Shown here: positions 9,217-18,494 of the stretch, one piece after another
Layout: each line of letters begins with the position of its first letter
Position numbering within the stretch: position 1 is the first letter of the stretch
NCBI RefSeq assembly: GCF_014855515.1
Contig: NZ_JACYFK010000005.1
Coordinates: forward strand, 62,001-126,000
Direction: 5' to 3'
Source of the DNA: Euzebyella marina
Lineage (GTDB): Bacteria > Bacteroidota > Bacteroidia > Flavobacteriales > Flavobacteriaceae
Length of the DNA: 64,000 nt
Made by a program: the position numbers and the translations under genes
Notes under the pieces: model-generated
The model's input: only the letters and a program-made list of their open reading frames with translations
Databases searched by the model: none
Told to the model about the DNA's origin: nothing

Positions 9217-9956
9217 TTATCGTCAATAGAAAGTTTTGCCAACTCAAGAGCGGCCTTCCCTATTTTTATGTTCTTTTCATCCTTAATGATATTTCCATCT
9301 TTCAAAACCAATGTTCTACTGCTGAAAGTTGCTATGTCGGGTTCATGTGTCACGAACGTTATGGTGATGCCTTGAGCGTTCAATTCTTGAAATAAAGACA
9401 TGATTTCATACGAGGTGCGAGTATCGAGATTACCTGTCGCCTCGTCAGCAAGAATCATTACCGGATCGTTCACCAAAGACCGGGCTATTGCCACCCTTTG
9501 CTGCTGCCCCCCAGAGAGTTGAGATGGTGTATGGTACAAACGTTCGCCCAAACCTACCTTTTCGAGGGCCAAAATTGCCCTTTCGCGGCGTTCTATTGCC
9601 GTAATCTTGCTGTTATATAACAAGGGAAGCTCAACATTCTCAATCGCCGAAGTTCTAGGCAACAGGTTGTATGCCTGAAAAATAAATCCGATTTTTTGGT
9701 TTCTGATATTGGCCAGTTCGTTCTTAGATAGGTTTTTAACCGCTAGGCCATCTATTTCATAGCTTCCAGAAGTAGGTTGATCTAAACAGCCCAAAATATT
9801 CAGTAAGGTACTTTTACCAGAACCGCTTGAGCCCATGACGGTCACAAACTCCCCAGAATCTATACCAAACGAGATTCCCTTTAGGGCATGAACCACTTCA
9901 TCACCCATCTTAAACTCACGTTTCAAGTTTTCTATTTTGATTATTTTTTGGAGCAT
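9213..9956 (-). CDS. ABC transporter ATP-binding protein (MacB/LolD class)
   Basis: This 247-residue ATPase has Walker [12 protein letters not shown] (about 42-52), Q-loop FQAYNLLP, signature [16 protein letters not shown], Walker [14 protein letters not shown] and the H-loop VTHEPD. The length is normal for a stand-alone MacB/LolD-type subunit. It provides energy for the neighbouring permease, with which it overlaps by 4 bp, and sits 2 bp after the adaptor gene. Splitting ATPase and permease into two proteins is usual in Bacteroidota, whereas proteobacterial MacB is a fusion. Confidence 0.95.
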   Translation of the reverse strand: MLQKIIKIENLKREFKMGDEVVHALKGISFGIDSGEFVTVMGSSGSGKSTLLNILGCLDQPTSGSYEIDGLAVKNLSKNELANIRNQKIGFIFQAYNLLPRTSAIENVELPLLYNSKITAIERRERAILALEKVGLGERLYHTPSQLSGGQQQRVAIARSLVNDPVMILADEATGNLDTRTSYEIMSLFQELNAQGITITFVTHEPDIATFSSRTLVLKDGNIIKDEKNIKIGKAALELAKLSIDDN

Positions 9957-9958
9957 GG

Positions 9959-11176
9959 CTACTTACTTTTTTTATTACTACCGGGCGGTTTGGGCATAAA
10001 TGGACTACTCGACTCGCCTTCAACCGAAGGTACCTCAGACTCAGATTTTAAACTGTAAACCAAACTTTCCCCTTCATCAAGCCCATTTAAGACTTGGACA
10101 TTCACGCCGTCGCTTTCTCCCAAATCTACTTTTCTTGGCACTATTCTTCCCGAATTATCGAGAGCCCATACCACCGTACCATCTGCATTGTTAGCTGACC
10201 GAGATTGTTCTCCTTCAGGTGATGAGAATTCATTTTGTTCGGCGTAGGCTTTCAGCATTGCCATATCCGGTTTAAAGTTCACAGCTTTTGCCTCCGTCGA
10301 TAGTACACCTTGGAGTTCCAAAGTATAAATGGACACTGTTGCGGTTAGACCCGGTTTTAGTTTCAAATCTGGATTTTCGGCCTTAATCACGACCGTGTAT
10401 GTAATAACATTCGATGTTTCAGTAGGATTCAAGCGTACTTGCGTCACCTGGCCATCAAATAGTTTATCAGGGTATGCATCTACCGTAAAAGTCACCCGTT
10501 GACCTTCGTTTACCTCACCAATATCGGCCTCATCAACATCTGCTTCTACCTGCATTTGCTCTAAATCTTGGGCAATCGTGAAAAGTGTAGGCGTACTGTA
10601 ACTGGCTGCAACGGTTTGCCCCTCATCGATATCCCTAGATAAAACCACCCCTGAAATAGGCGAATAGATATTTGCATACCCCAAGTTCGACTGGGCTTTT
10701 TGTAAATCGGACAACCTTTGTGTGACCACGCTTTTAGCGGTACTATAATTGTAAAAAGCCTCATCATAATCAGCCTGGCTTATTACCTTATTATCAAAAA
10801 GAGTCTTTTGTCGTTCGTAAATGGTCTTCAGATAATCTCTTTCGGCAACCGCATTCTCATAAGTAGCCTTAGATTGCGAAAGTGTAGCCTTCAGATTCGT
10901 CTTATCTAATTCTGCAATCAATTGACCTTCTTTTACCTCACTATTAAAATCGACGTATATTTTTTCGACTACGCCTGATACCTGTGTACCTACTTCTACC
11001 TGATTGATGGGCTCGACAGTGCCGGTCGCGGTCACTAATTTTGCGATATCGTTCTTGGTAACTTTCACCGTATTTACCGAAACCCTTGAAGACGTATCAG
11101 ATTTAAAGAAGCCAAAAATAACCGTGGCGACTATGGCCACTGCTATGAGGCCCAAAACTGTTTTTTTATGTTTCAT
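9959..11176 (-). CDS. MacA/HlyD-like periplasmic adaptor subunit
   Basis: This is a 405-residue membrane fusion protein. One N-terminal anchor helix (residues 6-23) is followed by a barrel-sandwich (lipoyl-like) half, an alpha-hairpin coiled coil (about 95-165, rich in Gln/Lys/Glu), the second lipoyl half (ANIYSPISGVVLSRDIDEGQTV), a beta-barrel and a membrane-proximal domain. It links the MacB-like permease to the outer-membrane TolC channel. It sits 3 bp after the TolC gene and 2 bp before the ATPase gene. The C-terminal tail is rich in Ser, Pro and Lys and seems disordered. Confidence 0.93.
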   Translation of the reverse strand: MKHKKTVLGLIAVAIVATVIFGFFKSDTSSRVSVNTVKVTKNDIAKLVTATGTVEPINQVEVGTQVSGVVEKIYVDFNSEVKEGQLIAELDKTNLKATLSQSKATYENAVAERDYLKTIYERQKTLFDNKVISQADYDEAFYNYSTAKSVVTQRLSDLQKAQSNLGYANIYSPISGVVLSRDIDEGQTVAASYSTPTLFTIAQDLEQMQVEADVDEADIGEVNEGQRVTFTVDAYPDKLFDGQVTQVRLNPTETSNVITYTVVIKAENPDLKLKPGLTATVSIYTLELQGVLSTEAKAVNFKPDMAMLKAYAEQNEFSSPEGEQSRSANNADGTVVWALDNSGRIVPRKVDLGESDGVNVQVLNGLDEGESLVYSLKSESEVPSVEGESSSPFMPKPPGSNKKSK

Positions 11177-11179
11177 TTT

Positions 11180-12505
11180 TTAAAGTTTAATTTCATTTCC
11201 TTGATAAAATTCCATGAGCTGGTAATATAAAATGCTCAAGTATTTAGCTTGTAGATAATTCTCTTGTGTATTCGTGTAAAGGTTTTGGCTTACAATTAGG
11301 TCGGCCGTACTCAAGGCCCCTAAATCATATCTTTTCTGGGCCAACCGATACGATTCTTCGGCCGCGGTTTGAGCCACCTCGGCAGCTGCTAATTGTTCTT
11401 GGGCAGAATTTAGATTTTGCCAACCGTTTTCTACTTTTTGATAAACCTCGTTTTCTATGGTCTTTAATTGAAGTTTGGCTTTATCTATATTGATCTCTGC
11501 ATTCTTCACCTGTGCTTTGGTCTGCTTGCGGTTGAAAATGGGCAGACTAAGTGACAGACCAATTCTTTGATTGAAATTCACATCAAGTTGGTCGACGAAA
11601 TTGGTATAATCGATACTGGTATATCCTGAACCGAGGCTTCCCGTCAATGACAAAGTCGGCAAATAACCTCCTTTTGCTATGTCTAAATCTTTTTCAGAAA
11701 TAGTAATATTCAGCTTACCGGCATCTACTTCAGGTAAGTTTTGCAATGCCCTCTCATAAACTTCCATTTTATCCAAAACCGGAATCAAAACCTCAATATT
11801 TTCATCAATATCAACAAGTTGTATAGTCTGGTTCGGATTCAATTGCAGCAATTGCTTCAACTCCACTATTCTTAAATTGTAATTGTTCTTGGCCGTAATC
11901 AGATTATAGCGGTTATTGGCCGTTTGCGATTGTGCATCTGTATAATCTTGCATGGCAATCGAACCGGCATCCAGCCTTGCTTTGGCCTGTTTCTCTTCTT
12001 CCTCGGAGTTTTTTAGAATATTTTCCTGTACCAGTATAGCCTCTTTATTATAGAGGGCCTGTAAGTAAGATTCAACTACGCTGAGAGTTACATTGTTAAG
12101 GGCCTCTTGAATGTAAAGTGAATTTTGATCTAAGACTAACTTACCTTGCTTGACTTGATTGTTCAGTTGATTTCCCTGAAAAAGGGTAACGGAGGTGCTC
12201 ATTCCTAAATTTGTTGAAGCAATTTGGCTCGAAACATAATCACTGGTAATGGGGTCGATCGAGTTACCGTTAGATAAGTTCTGAGAGGCGCTACCAAATA
12301 GATTAGGCAATCGTTGGGCCCTTATTTTCTCATAATCTACTTCTGCCAAAGCACCATCCAGTTTGGCATCCTTTACGGTAATATTATTTTCTAGGGCGTA
12401 GTCTATACAATCCTGCAAAGACCATATCTGCTTGTCAGTTGAAGGTTCCTGCGAACTAAGCACTCCAAAGCAAATCAAACTTACTATGCTACTAATCAAT
12501 TTCAT
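11180..12505 (-). CDS. TolC-family outer-membrane efflux protein
   Basis: This 441-residue protein has a signal peptide (MKLISSIVSLICFGVLSSQE) and two tandem OEP repeats of long amphipathic helices with conserved positions such as LQDCIDYALENN near 28 and SLSLPIFNRKQTKAQVKNAE near 312. It forms the trimeric exit duct for the adaptor/permease/ATPase encoded downstream. It is the first gene of the six-gene minus-strand operon; the promoter must lie in the 231-bp region shared with the divergent histidine kinase gene at 12737. I could not place a convincing promoter there. Confidence 0.93.
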   Translation of the reverse strand: MKLISSIVSLICFGVLSSQEPSTDKQIWSLQDCIDYALENNITVKDAKLDGALAEVDYEKIRAQRLPNLFGSASQNLSNGNSIDPITSDYVSSQIASTNLGMSTSVTLFQGNQLNNQVKQGKLVLDQNSLYIQEALNNVTLSVVESYLQALYNKEAILVQENILKNSEEEEKQAKARLDAGSIAMQDYTDAQSQTANNRYNLITAKNNYNLRIVELKQLLQLNPNQTIQLVDIDENIEVLIPVLDKMEVYERALQNLPEVDAGKLNITISEKDLDIAKGGYLPTLSLTGSLGSGYTSIDYTNFVDQLDVNFNQRIGLSLSLPIFNRKQTKAQVKNAEINIDKAKLQLKTIENEVYQKVENGWQNLNSAQEQLAAAEVAQTAAEESYRLAQKRYDLGALSTADLIVSQNLYTNTQENYLQAKYLSILYYQLMEFYQGNEIKL

Positions 12506-12736
12506 TCTTGAGATTTTTTAAACTCAGAGCAAAATTGTGAACTAAGCACATCTTATCGAACCACAATAGAAGTTCGGTCGATTTGACTATATAAAGGCCT
12601 GCTTTTTATCGACGGAATTTTAGCCAATCCATAAAAAATAAAGACCGTTGAAATTGCTCGAACAAGAATCAAGCAGATTCAAATTTTGACTTTAAAGTCG
12701 TATTTTTAACAAACACTCAACTGTAAACTAGCACCA

Positions 12737-13825
12737 ATGACCTCAACCGAAGCACGTTTAAAAGAGCGGGTTAAAGAGTTAACATGCCTATATGAAGTCA
12801 CTTCTATCATTGTAAATGCCGATTATGATGATTTGACCACGTCGTTAGAAGAGATTGTTCTCTGCATGAAAAGAGCTTGGCAATTTGATGAAGACACCGA
12901 GGTTTTATTGGTTCACGGTACTTTTGAAGTTAGTACCGAAGAGTACTCTTCAGGACTAGTGTCGTTAAAATCTGACATTAAGGTTTTTAACGAAATAGAT
13001 GGTTTTATTGAAGTAGGATATCCTTCCGGGAAATATATGCTCTCAGACTTCTTGATTGAAGAACAAGACCTGCTCGACAATATTAGTTTAGCTATTGGAA
13101 ATCTATTCGAGCGGAAACAGATCAGAGACCGGGAAGCTGCCATAAGCCGCCAGATGGAACGAGCCGACAGACTACATATTCTTGGTGAAATTACCGCAGG
13201 AATTGCCCATGAACTCAATACGCCTTTGGCCAATATTTTGGGGTTTGCCGAACTGTTGAAAGAATCTACGAAGGATGCCACGGCTCAAAGAGATCTTGAA
13301 AAAATTATGGAAAGTGCCATTTTCAGTAGGGAAATTGTGAAAAAGCTCATGTTTTTCGCTTGCGAAATGCCCCAAGAGATGAAAGAATTGGCTTTGAACC
13401 CCTTAGTTGAGAACGTTCTCAACCTACTACAGCCATCCTTCCGAAGCAAGAACATCAAACTAAATACACATTTTAGTCATCTTGATATCTATATCAAGGC
13501 CGATACGGTGCAAATCACCCAAGTATTGTTCAATCTCATCATGAACGCTATTTATTATTCTCCGGAAGCCGGTAGTATCGATGTTGATGTGCAACAAAAA
13601 TCCAATAAAATAAAAATTCAAATTTCTGATGAGGGAGATGGTATCGAAAGGGAAAATGAAGACAAGGTATTTGAGCCTTTTTTCACCACCAAACCTTTGG
13701 GTGAGGGTTCTGGTTTAGGCTTGAGTGTAGTACACGGCATCATTAGCAGTCACCAAGGTTCTATAAGACATGAGCCCAATATACCAAAGGGCACTATCTT
13801 TACCGTCGTTTTCCCTAAATTATAG
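12737..13825 (+). CDS. Soluble sensor histidine kinase (NtrB-like)
   Basis: This is a 362-residue cytoplasmic kinase. The N-terminal part (1-130) has coiled-coil and GAF-like character and no membrane helix. The HisKA domain carries the phospho-His158 in GIAHELNTPLANILGFAE. The HATPase_c domain has N box LIMNAIYYS, G1 ISDEGDGIE, F box FEPFFTTKP and G2 GSGLGLSVV. It sits 2 bp upstream of the sigma-54 activator gene and is certainly its partner. The input signal is not evident. The pair is divergent from the TolC operon, so control of that operon is possible but not shown. Confidence 0.92.
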   Translation: MTSTEARLKERVKELTCLYEVTSIIVNADYDDLTTSLEEIVLCMKRAWQFDEDTEVLLVHGTFEVSTEEYSSGLVSLKSDIKVFNEIDGFIEVGYPSGKYMLSDFLIEEQDLLDNISLAIGNLFERKQIRDREAAISRQMERADRLHILGEITAGIAHELNTPLANILGFAELLKESTKDATAQRDLEKIMESAIFSREIVKKLMFFACEMPQEMKELALNPLVENVLNLLQPSFRSKNIKLNTHFSHLDIYIKADTVQITQVLFNLIMNAIYYSPEAGSIDVDVQQKSNKIKIQISDEGDGIERENEDKVFEPFFTTKPLGEGSGLGLSVVHGIISSHQGSIRHEPNIPKGTIFTVVFPKL

Positions 13826-13827
13826 TT

Positions 13828-15147
13828 ATGCTCAGAAAAGAGAATATTCTTTTAGTTGACGATGATATTGGTATTCTAGAACTTTTACAGCGACATTTAC
13901 AATCGCTAAATTATCATACTTATAAAGCGGTTTCGGTAAAAGAGGCGGTTCGTATTTTAAAAGACACTTTTATCGACCTATTGATTACCGATATTCAGAT
14001 GCCTGAAGTAGATGGGCTACAGTTGCTAAAGTTCACCAATGAGCATTACCCCGAAATGCCTAAGCTTGTAGTTACAGGCTACCCTTCCGTTTCGGGAACG
14101 CTGGAAGGTATCAAGACCGGGGCTATCGATTACCTGACAAAGCCTTTTACCAAGCAAGAACTCAAAGAGGCCGTTGAAAATGCTTTTGCCCATGCCAAAA
14201 GTCAAAATCAATCGGTTAAAAAATCCCCCTCAACCATGCCGCTTTATGAAGGCATGATCGGTGATTCAGAAGGTTTCAAAAAGGTAACCGAACTCATTGA
14301 GAGGGTCAAAAATAACAAGGCCACTGTTCTGATTACCGGTGAAAGCGGAACGGGCAAAGAATTGGTGGCCAGAGCTATACATTACTCCGGAAAATATGCA
14401 CGTTCACCCTTTGTCGCGGTCAACTGCGGAGCGATTCCTGAAAACCTGCAAGAATCTGAACTTTTCGGATATTTAAAAGGGGCTTTTACAGGCGCAGTTG
14501 AAAATAGAAGCGGGTTCTTTCAAGCTGCCAACGGCGGCACGCTTTTTTTAGATGAAATCGGATCGGCATCTTTGGCGGTGCAGGCCAAGCTGTTAAGAGC
14601 TTTACAAGAGAAAGAGGTTGTGCGTGTGGGCTCGCGTAAAACGGAGAAAGTCGATATTCGAATCATTGCGGCCACGAACAGCAACTTACTTGATGATATT
14701 CATAAAAATCATTTTAGGGAAGATCTTTATTACCGACTAACGGTTGTAGAAATACAGGTTCCTTCTTTGAGTGAACGTAGAAGCGACATAAAGAAATTAG
14801 CCGAGAGCTTTGCCAATAGATATGGTCTAGAGTATAAAGACCGCCACTTCAAACTATCTCCGGAAGCTTATGAAATATTAAATCGGTATGATTGGCCGGG
14901 CAATATTAGAGAGCTGGAGAATGTGATACAAAGAGCGGTCATTATGGCCGACCGTAGCATTGAGATACAGCACTTACCTGACCGGCTCAAGTTTCAGATT
15001 TCTTTTGAGGATGAGAAATTCATTCCCTTAAAAAAAATGGAACAAAAATATATTGAGCGCGTGTTGGAGCATACAAACGGCAATAAAACAAAAGCGGCAG
15101 AAATTCTTCAGATAGACCGCAAAACCCTTCGCAGTAAATTGAATTGA
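13828..15147 (+). CDS. NtrC-family sigma-54-dependent response regulator
   Basis: This 439-residue protein has three domains. The receiver is at 4-120 with phospho-Asp55 (LLITDIQMPEVDG). The AAA+ sigma-54 activation domain covers about 145-370 with Walker A TGESGTGKE, the sigma-54-contacting loop GAFTGA and Walker B GGTLFLDEIG. A C-terminal Fis-type helix-turn-helix (NKTKAAEILQIDRKTLRSKL) ends the protein. It activates RNA polymerase holding RpoN. It is co-transcribed with the kinase 2 bp upstream. Targets are unknown; the next gene downstream (15477) has a sigma-54-like element about 190 bp before its start. Confidence 0.95.
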   Translation: MLRKENILLVDDDIGILELLQRHLQSLNYHTYKAVSVKEAVRILKDTFIDLLITDIQMPEVDGLQLLKFTNEHYPEMPKLVVTGYPSVSGTLEGIKTGAIDYLTKPFTKQELKEAVENAFAHAKSQNQSVKKSPSTMPLYEGMIGDSEGFKKVTELIERVKNNKATVLITGESGTGKELVARAIHYSGKYARSPFVAVNCGAIPENLQESELFGYLKGAFTGAVENRSGFFQAANGGTLFLDEIGSASLAVQAKLLRALQEKEVVRVGSRKTEKVDIRIIAATNSNLLDDIHKNHFREDLYYRLTVVEIQVPSLSERRSDIKKLAESFANRYGLEYKDRHFKLSPEAYEILNRYDWPGNIRELENVIQRAVIMADRSIEIQHLPDRLKFQISFEDEKFIPLKKMEQKYIERVLEHTNGNKTKAAEILQIDRKTLRSKLN

Positions 15148-15476
15148 AAGAAATGGGAAATTACTCCCCGCATGGGTAAAAACGCCTCGGAACCTAAAAT
15201 TAAATTTTATTTGAAATTTATTTTAATTATATGATTATCAATAATATACAGTAACCACCTAAAATCATAGTTCAAATCGGCATACCCTTTGCCTTTTAGG
15301 TGACAATGCTGACAATTGATGAATGCATTATAGCTTCATACCCTATTCGGCAATTATACAAGAATGTCAATTTATAGCTTTAGACTGACATGGTTGTAAG
15401 AATTCAAAGTAAGGGCAAAAGTTATACTTGATCGATTGGCTGGCAGAATTTAATTGTTAACCTAAAATTTAAGAAC
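15148..15476. promoter_or_regulatory. Intergenic leader with inverted repeat and weak sigma-54-like element
   Basis: This 329-bp gap has no plausible gene. A perfect 9-bp inverted repeat, CACCTAAAA at 15256-15264 and TTTTAGGTG at 15294-15302, encloses a 29-bp spacer. Inside and across its right end lies TCGGCATACCCTTTGCC (15277-15293), which keeps the GG and GC core of sigma-54 promoters at the proper 10-bp interval but misses several other consensus bases. A near-repeat of CCTAAAATTA/CCTAAAATTT occurs near 15195 and again just before the ATG at 15477. The neighbouring NtrC-type regulator makes a regulatory role plausible. This is inference from pattern only. Confidence 0.3.
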
Positions 15477-15818
15477 ATGATTAAATATGCAGTAGCCTTA
15501 TTATTCTCAGGAGCTTTATTGCATGCGCAGGAAAACGTACAGGTGGGTGATGAATTAGAAATCGGAAAATCAGAAACCAGAATGTATCAACACATTGAAC
15601 TTCCTAGGGCAAATTTCATTATCAAAAGAGGTGGTATCGCCAATTACAAGGCCTTAAAAGGTGAAAAAGTAGTGGTAACCTCTATCAAAGAAAATGAAGA
15701 TGGCTCCAAAATGATCAAGATCAAAAGAAAGAACGGTCATCGCTTCTTCGGAAGCCATCCTGTTGTAGCAGTCAATTATGAAAAGGCGTTAGAATCGGGG
15801 GAAATTCTTACCCAATAA
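15477..15818 (+). CDS. Small secreted protein of unknown function
   Basis: This 113-residue protein has a short signal peptide (MIKYAVALLFSGALLHAQ). The mature part is about 95 residues, Lys/Glu-rich and probably all-beta (SETRMYQHIELP, KGEKVVVTSIKENEDGS, MIKIKRKNGHRFFGSHP). I do not recognise the family. It is followed by a rho-independent terminator, so it is the end of its own transcript. It may be controlled by the two-component pair upstream. The ATG at 15477 is preceded by AACCTAAAATTTAAGAAC with no clear ribosome-binding site, as is usual for this phylum. Confidence 0.75.
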   Translation: MIKYAVALLFSGALLHAQENVQVGDELEIGKSETRMYQHIELPRANFIIKRGGIANYKALKGEKVVVTSIKENEDGSKMIKIKRKNGHRFFGSHPVVAVNYEKALESGEILTQ

Positions 15819-15834
15819 TTTGATTGGTTAGTCG

Positions 15835-15878
15835 AGCTGTCCGGTTTGTACAGGGAAAAGCCGGGCAGCTTTCTTTTA
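15835..15878 (+). terminator. Rho-independent terminator after the 15477 gene
   Basis: The stem arms AGCTGTCCGG (15835-15844) and CCGGGCAGCT (15861-15870) pair over 10 bp with one G-T wobble, followed by a T-rich run (TTTCTTTT). It lies 16 bp after the stop codon. Confidence 0.8.
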
Positions 15879-15981
15879 GTAGTATCAGTATGATTCCTTC
15901 CTTACTACCCTGAATATCTTCACATTTTTTAGTTCTATAGGTTTTTAAATGTAACTTTAGATAGGTTTTTGATCTATTCTT

Positions 15982-16971
15982 ATGCTCACATTAAAAAAAA
16001 CCATTTTCTCACTTTTACTGCTCTACCCTATCTGGACGCATTCTCAAGACACTTTCAGAAAAGACGTTTTTCTGATGGGGTGTGATTTTGACATAACAGT
16101 AGTAGCCGATAATGAGGCAGAGGCCCAAGGGTTTATTCATTTGGCTATCTCTGAGATCAAGCGAATAGAAAGCCTCATTTCGTCATGGAGTTCATCTTCA
16201 CAGACTTCGCATATCAACCGAATGGCGGGTAAGGAGCCCGTCGTTGTTGACCCTGAGCTTTTCCAATTAATTGAGCGGTGCATTCAAATCTCGAAAAGCA
16301 CTGATGGCGCCTTTGATATTTCTTACGCTTCTATAGACCATATCTGGAAGTTTGATGGAAGCATAACAAAAGCGCCCAATAAAGAAGAAATCAAATCATC
16401 TGTCAAGTATATCAACTATCAGGAAATCGTGCTCAACCCTGCACAATCTTCTGTTTTTCTAAAGACAAAAGGAATGAAAATAGGTTTCGGTGCCATTGGC
16501 AAAGGTTATGCGGCCGACAAAGCCAAAGAACTTTTGGTCTCCAAGGGCGGTCAGGCTGGTATTATCAATGCCTCTGGTGATATGAATGCGTGGGGTACGC
16601 AACCTAATAGCGAGCCCTGGCAAATTGCCATAACCAACCCTTTGAACAAAAACAAAGTCTTCGCACGGTTGCCATTAAAAAATCGGTCGGTCGTTACATC
16701 AGGAAACTACGAAAAATTTATTGTGCTTGACGGAAAACGCTATTCCCACATTATTGACCCTAGAACGGGCTGGCCCTGTAACGGTTTAGCAAGCGTTACG
16801 GTTCTGGCACCAAAAGCCGAACTGGCCGACGCCTTGGCCACTTCTGTTTTTGTAATGGGCATTGAGGCCGGTCTAGATCGAATCAATCAAATACCCAATG
16901 TAGACTGTATTATTATCGATGATCAGGGTGGCATTCATAAATCAGCACATATCGAAATAGAAAGCTTATGA
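15982..16971 (+). CDS. apbE: FAD:protein FMN transferase (ApbE)
   Basis: This 329-residue protein has an N-terminal export signal (SLLLLYPIWTHSQ). ApbE motifs are present: MGCDFDITV near 31, GFGAIGKGYAADKAKELL (about 171-188), NASGDMNAWG, and the Mg/FAD site with ADALATSVFVMG (about 277-288). The enzyme moves FMN from FAD onto Ser/Thr of extracytoplasmic redox proteins. It overlaps the DUF4266 gene by 4 bp and is followed by a DUF3570 gene, so the protein to be flavinylated may be within this operon. The usual clients NqrC and RnfG are not nearby. The start fits the signal peptide. Confidence 0.93.
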   Translation: MLTLKKTIFSLLLLYPIWTHSQDTFRKDVFLMGCDFDITVVADNEAEAQGFIHLAISEIKRIESLISSWSSSSQTSHINRMAGKEPVVVDPELFQLIERCIQISKSTDGAFDISYASIDHIWKFDGSITKAPNKEEIKSSVKYINYQEIVLNPAQSSVFLKTKGMKIGFGAIGKGYAADKAKELLVSKGGQAGIINASGDMNAWGTQPNSEPWQIAITNPLNKNKVFARLPLKNRSVVTSGNYEKFIVLDGKRYSHIIDPRTGWPCNGLASVTVLAPKAELADALATSVFVMGIEAGLDRINQIPNVDCIIIDDQGGIHKSAHIEIESL

Positions 16972-17180
16972 CGAAACAGACTATTTTATTAGGTTGTCTC
17001 ATTTTAGCCATGAGTAGTTGTACAGCCGTAAAAGAATACCAAAAGGTCAACATAAACGACCCCAATATGCAACTATCGGAAAAAAAGGTTGATAGAAACC
17101 TAACTATTATGCATTCTTACCGTGAAGGATCGGTAGGTGCAAATGGGGGTAAAACAGGCGGTGGCTGCGGATGTAATTAA
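16968..17180 (+). CDS. DUF4266 small lipoprotein
   Basis: This 70-residue protein has a lipoprotein-type signal with probable lipid Cys18 (ILAMSSC). The short mature chain ends in a Gly/Cys-rich tail, GGKTGGGCGCN, with two Cys separated by one Gly. This matches the DUF4266 family, which is repeatedly found between ApbE-like and DUF3570 genes. The tail could bind a metal or form a disulfide, but no function is established that I know of. It overlaps apbE by 4 bp and lies 6 bp before the DUF3570 gene, so the three are translated together. Confidence 0.85.
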   Translation: MTKQTILLGCLILAMSSCTAVKEYQKVNINDPNMQLSEKKVDRNLTIMHSYREGSVGANGGKTGGGCGCN

Positions 17181-17186
17181 AAAAGC

Positions 17187-18491
17187 ATGACTAATTCAAT
17201 CAAACAATTCATTGGCATTTTGCTTCTTGGCCTATCTACCTCCCTTTTTTCTCAAGATGATCAAGATTATAAGAGACGTGTTTTAGAATCGTCGGAAATA
17301 GAGTTTCTCACTAGCTACTACACTCAAGACGGTGACAATGCTGCCGTTACCGGCGGTGTCGGTACTGAAGAGTTGACCGATGCAACGGGTACCGTTGTAC
17401 TATCGATACCATTGAACGATGATGACATTCTAACCGTTGATGCAGGAATATCGGCCTACACATCTGCATCTTCAAGTAACGTGAACCCTTTTGATAGTAA
17501 TGGGGCAGGCAACCCTTACAATGCCACCACTGGAGCCTCCGGTTCCGATACCTGGGTTAATTTTACAGGTAGCTATACCCATAATTCTGACGATAGAAAC
17601 TCTATCTGGTCGGGAAAATTATCGGTGAGTAGTGAATATGATTATTTCTCTCTAGGTTTCGGGGGAGGATTCACCCGGTTAATGAATGAAAAAAACACCG
17701 AAATAGGTGTAAATGCCAATATTTACTTGGATAAGTGGAATGTTATTTATCCCATCGAACTTAGACCTTTTACGATAGGCGGAGTTGGCGAATTCCGACC
17801 AAGCGAAATTACAGGCAACCCTGATTACAATCCTAACTTTACCGAATTAAACAAAAGCAACAGAAACTCATACTCGTTAGGTCTTACCTTTTCGCAAATC
17901 TTGACCCAAAATTTACAGGGCTTGCTCAGTTGCGATATAGTTAGTCAAAGTGGTTTACTTTCTACACCGTTTCAAAGAGTGTATTTTAGTGATGTTCAAG
18001 ACTCTTTCATTGAGAATTTTCAATTGGCCGATGATATTGAGAGACTACCCGACAACCGTCTAAAACTTGCCTTCGGGGGCCGTTTAAATTGGTTTATAAG
18101 TTCTTATCTTACCTTAAGGAGCTATTATCGATACTATTTAGATGACTGGGGCATTAATTCGCACACCTTAAATGCCGAATTGCCCATTAAACTCTCCGAT
18201 AAATTTACCGTTTACCCTTCTTACAGGTACTATACACAGAACGAGGCAGATTATTTTGCACCCTATGAATCTCATATTTCAACTAGCGTTTTCTACACCT
18301 CTGATTACGACCTTTCAACATATGATGCGCATCAATATGGTTTCGGAGTGTCGTACACCGATATTTTTACCAAATTTCGCATCTCAAAAATAGGTTTGAA
18401 AAGTATTGACCTGAAAGTTTACAAATACGACCGCAGTACACCGTTAAAATCAGTCATCGCTACAGGTGGATTCAATTTTGTTGTCGATTGA
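17187..18491 (+). CDS. DUF3570 outer-membrane-like protein
   Basis: This 434-residue protein has a signal peptide (GILLLGLSTSLFSQ) and a long body of alternating amphipathic strands with many Tyr/Ser/Asn (EYDYFSLGFGGGFTRL, YLTLRSYYRYYLDDWGI). The last residues are NFVVD, the kind of ending seen in beta-barrel proteins. It matches the DUF3570 family, probably an outer-membrane barrel. It is encoded with ApbE and DUF4266. A TGAS tetrad near residues 115-118 resembles the core of flavinylation sites but lacks the rest of the usual motif. The function is unknown; a role in electron transfer across the envelope is a guess from the ApbE link. Confidence 0.85.
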   Translation: MTNSIKQFIGILLLGLSTSLFSQDDQDYKRRVLESSEIEFLTSYYTQDGDNAAVTGGVGTEELTDATGTVVLSIPLNDDDILTVDAGISAYTSASSSNVNPFDSNGAGNPYNATTGASGSDTWVNFTGSYTHNSDDRNSIWSGKLSVSSEYDYFSLGFGGGFTRLMNEKNTEIGVNANIYLDKWNVIYPIELRPFTIGGVGEFRPSEITGNPDYNPNFTELNKSNRNSYSLGLTFSQILTQNLQGLLSCDIVSQSGLLSTPFQRVYFSDVQDSFIENFQLADDIERLPDNRLKLAFGGRLNWFISSYLTLRSYYRYYLDDWGINSHTLNAELPIKLSDKFTVYPSYRYYTQNEADYFAPYESHISTSVFYTSDYDLSTYDAHQYGFGVSYTDIFTKFRISKIGLKSIDLKVYKYDRSTPLKSVIATGGFNFVVD

Positions 18492-18494
18492 TGC

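Noticed and set aside
12520-12560. Possible sigma-54 promoter (GTTCAC-AATT-TTGC, minus strand) before the TolC gene
   Set aside because: The spacing is one base short and the GG core is missing, so I do not call it.
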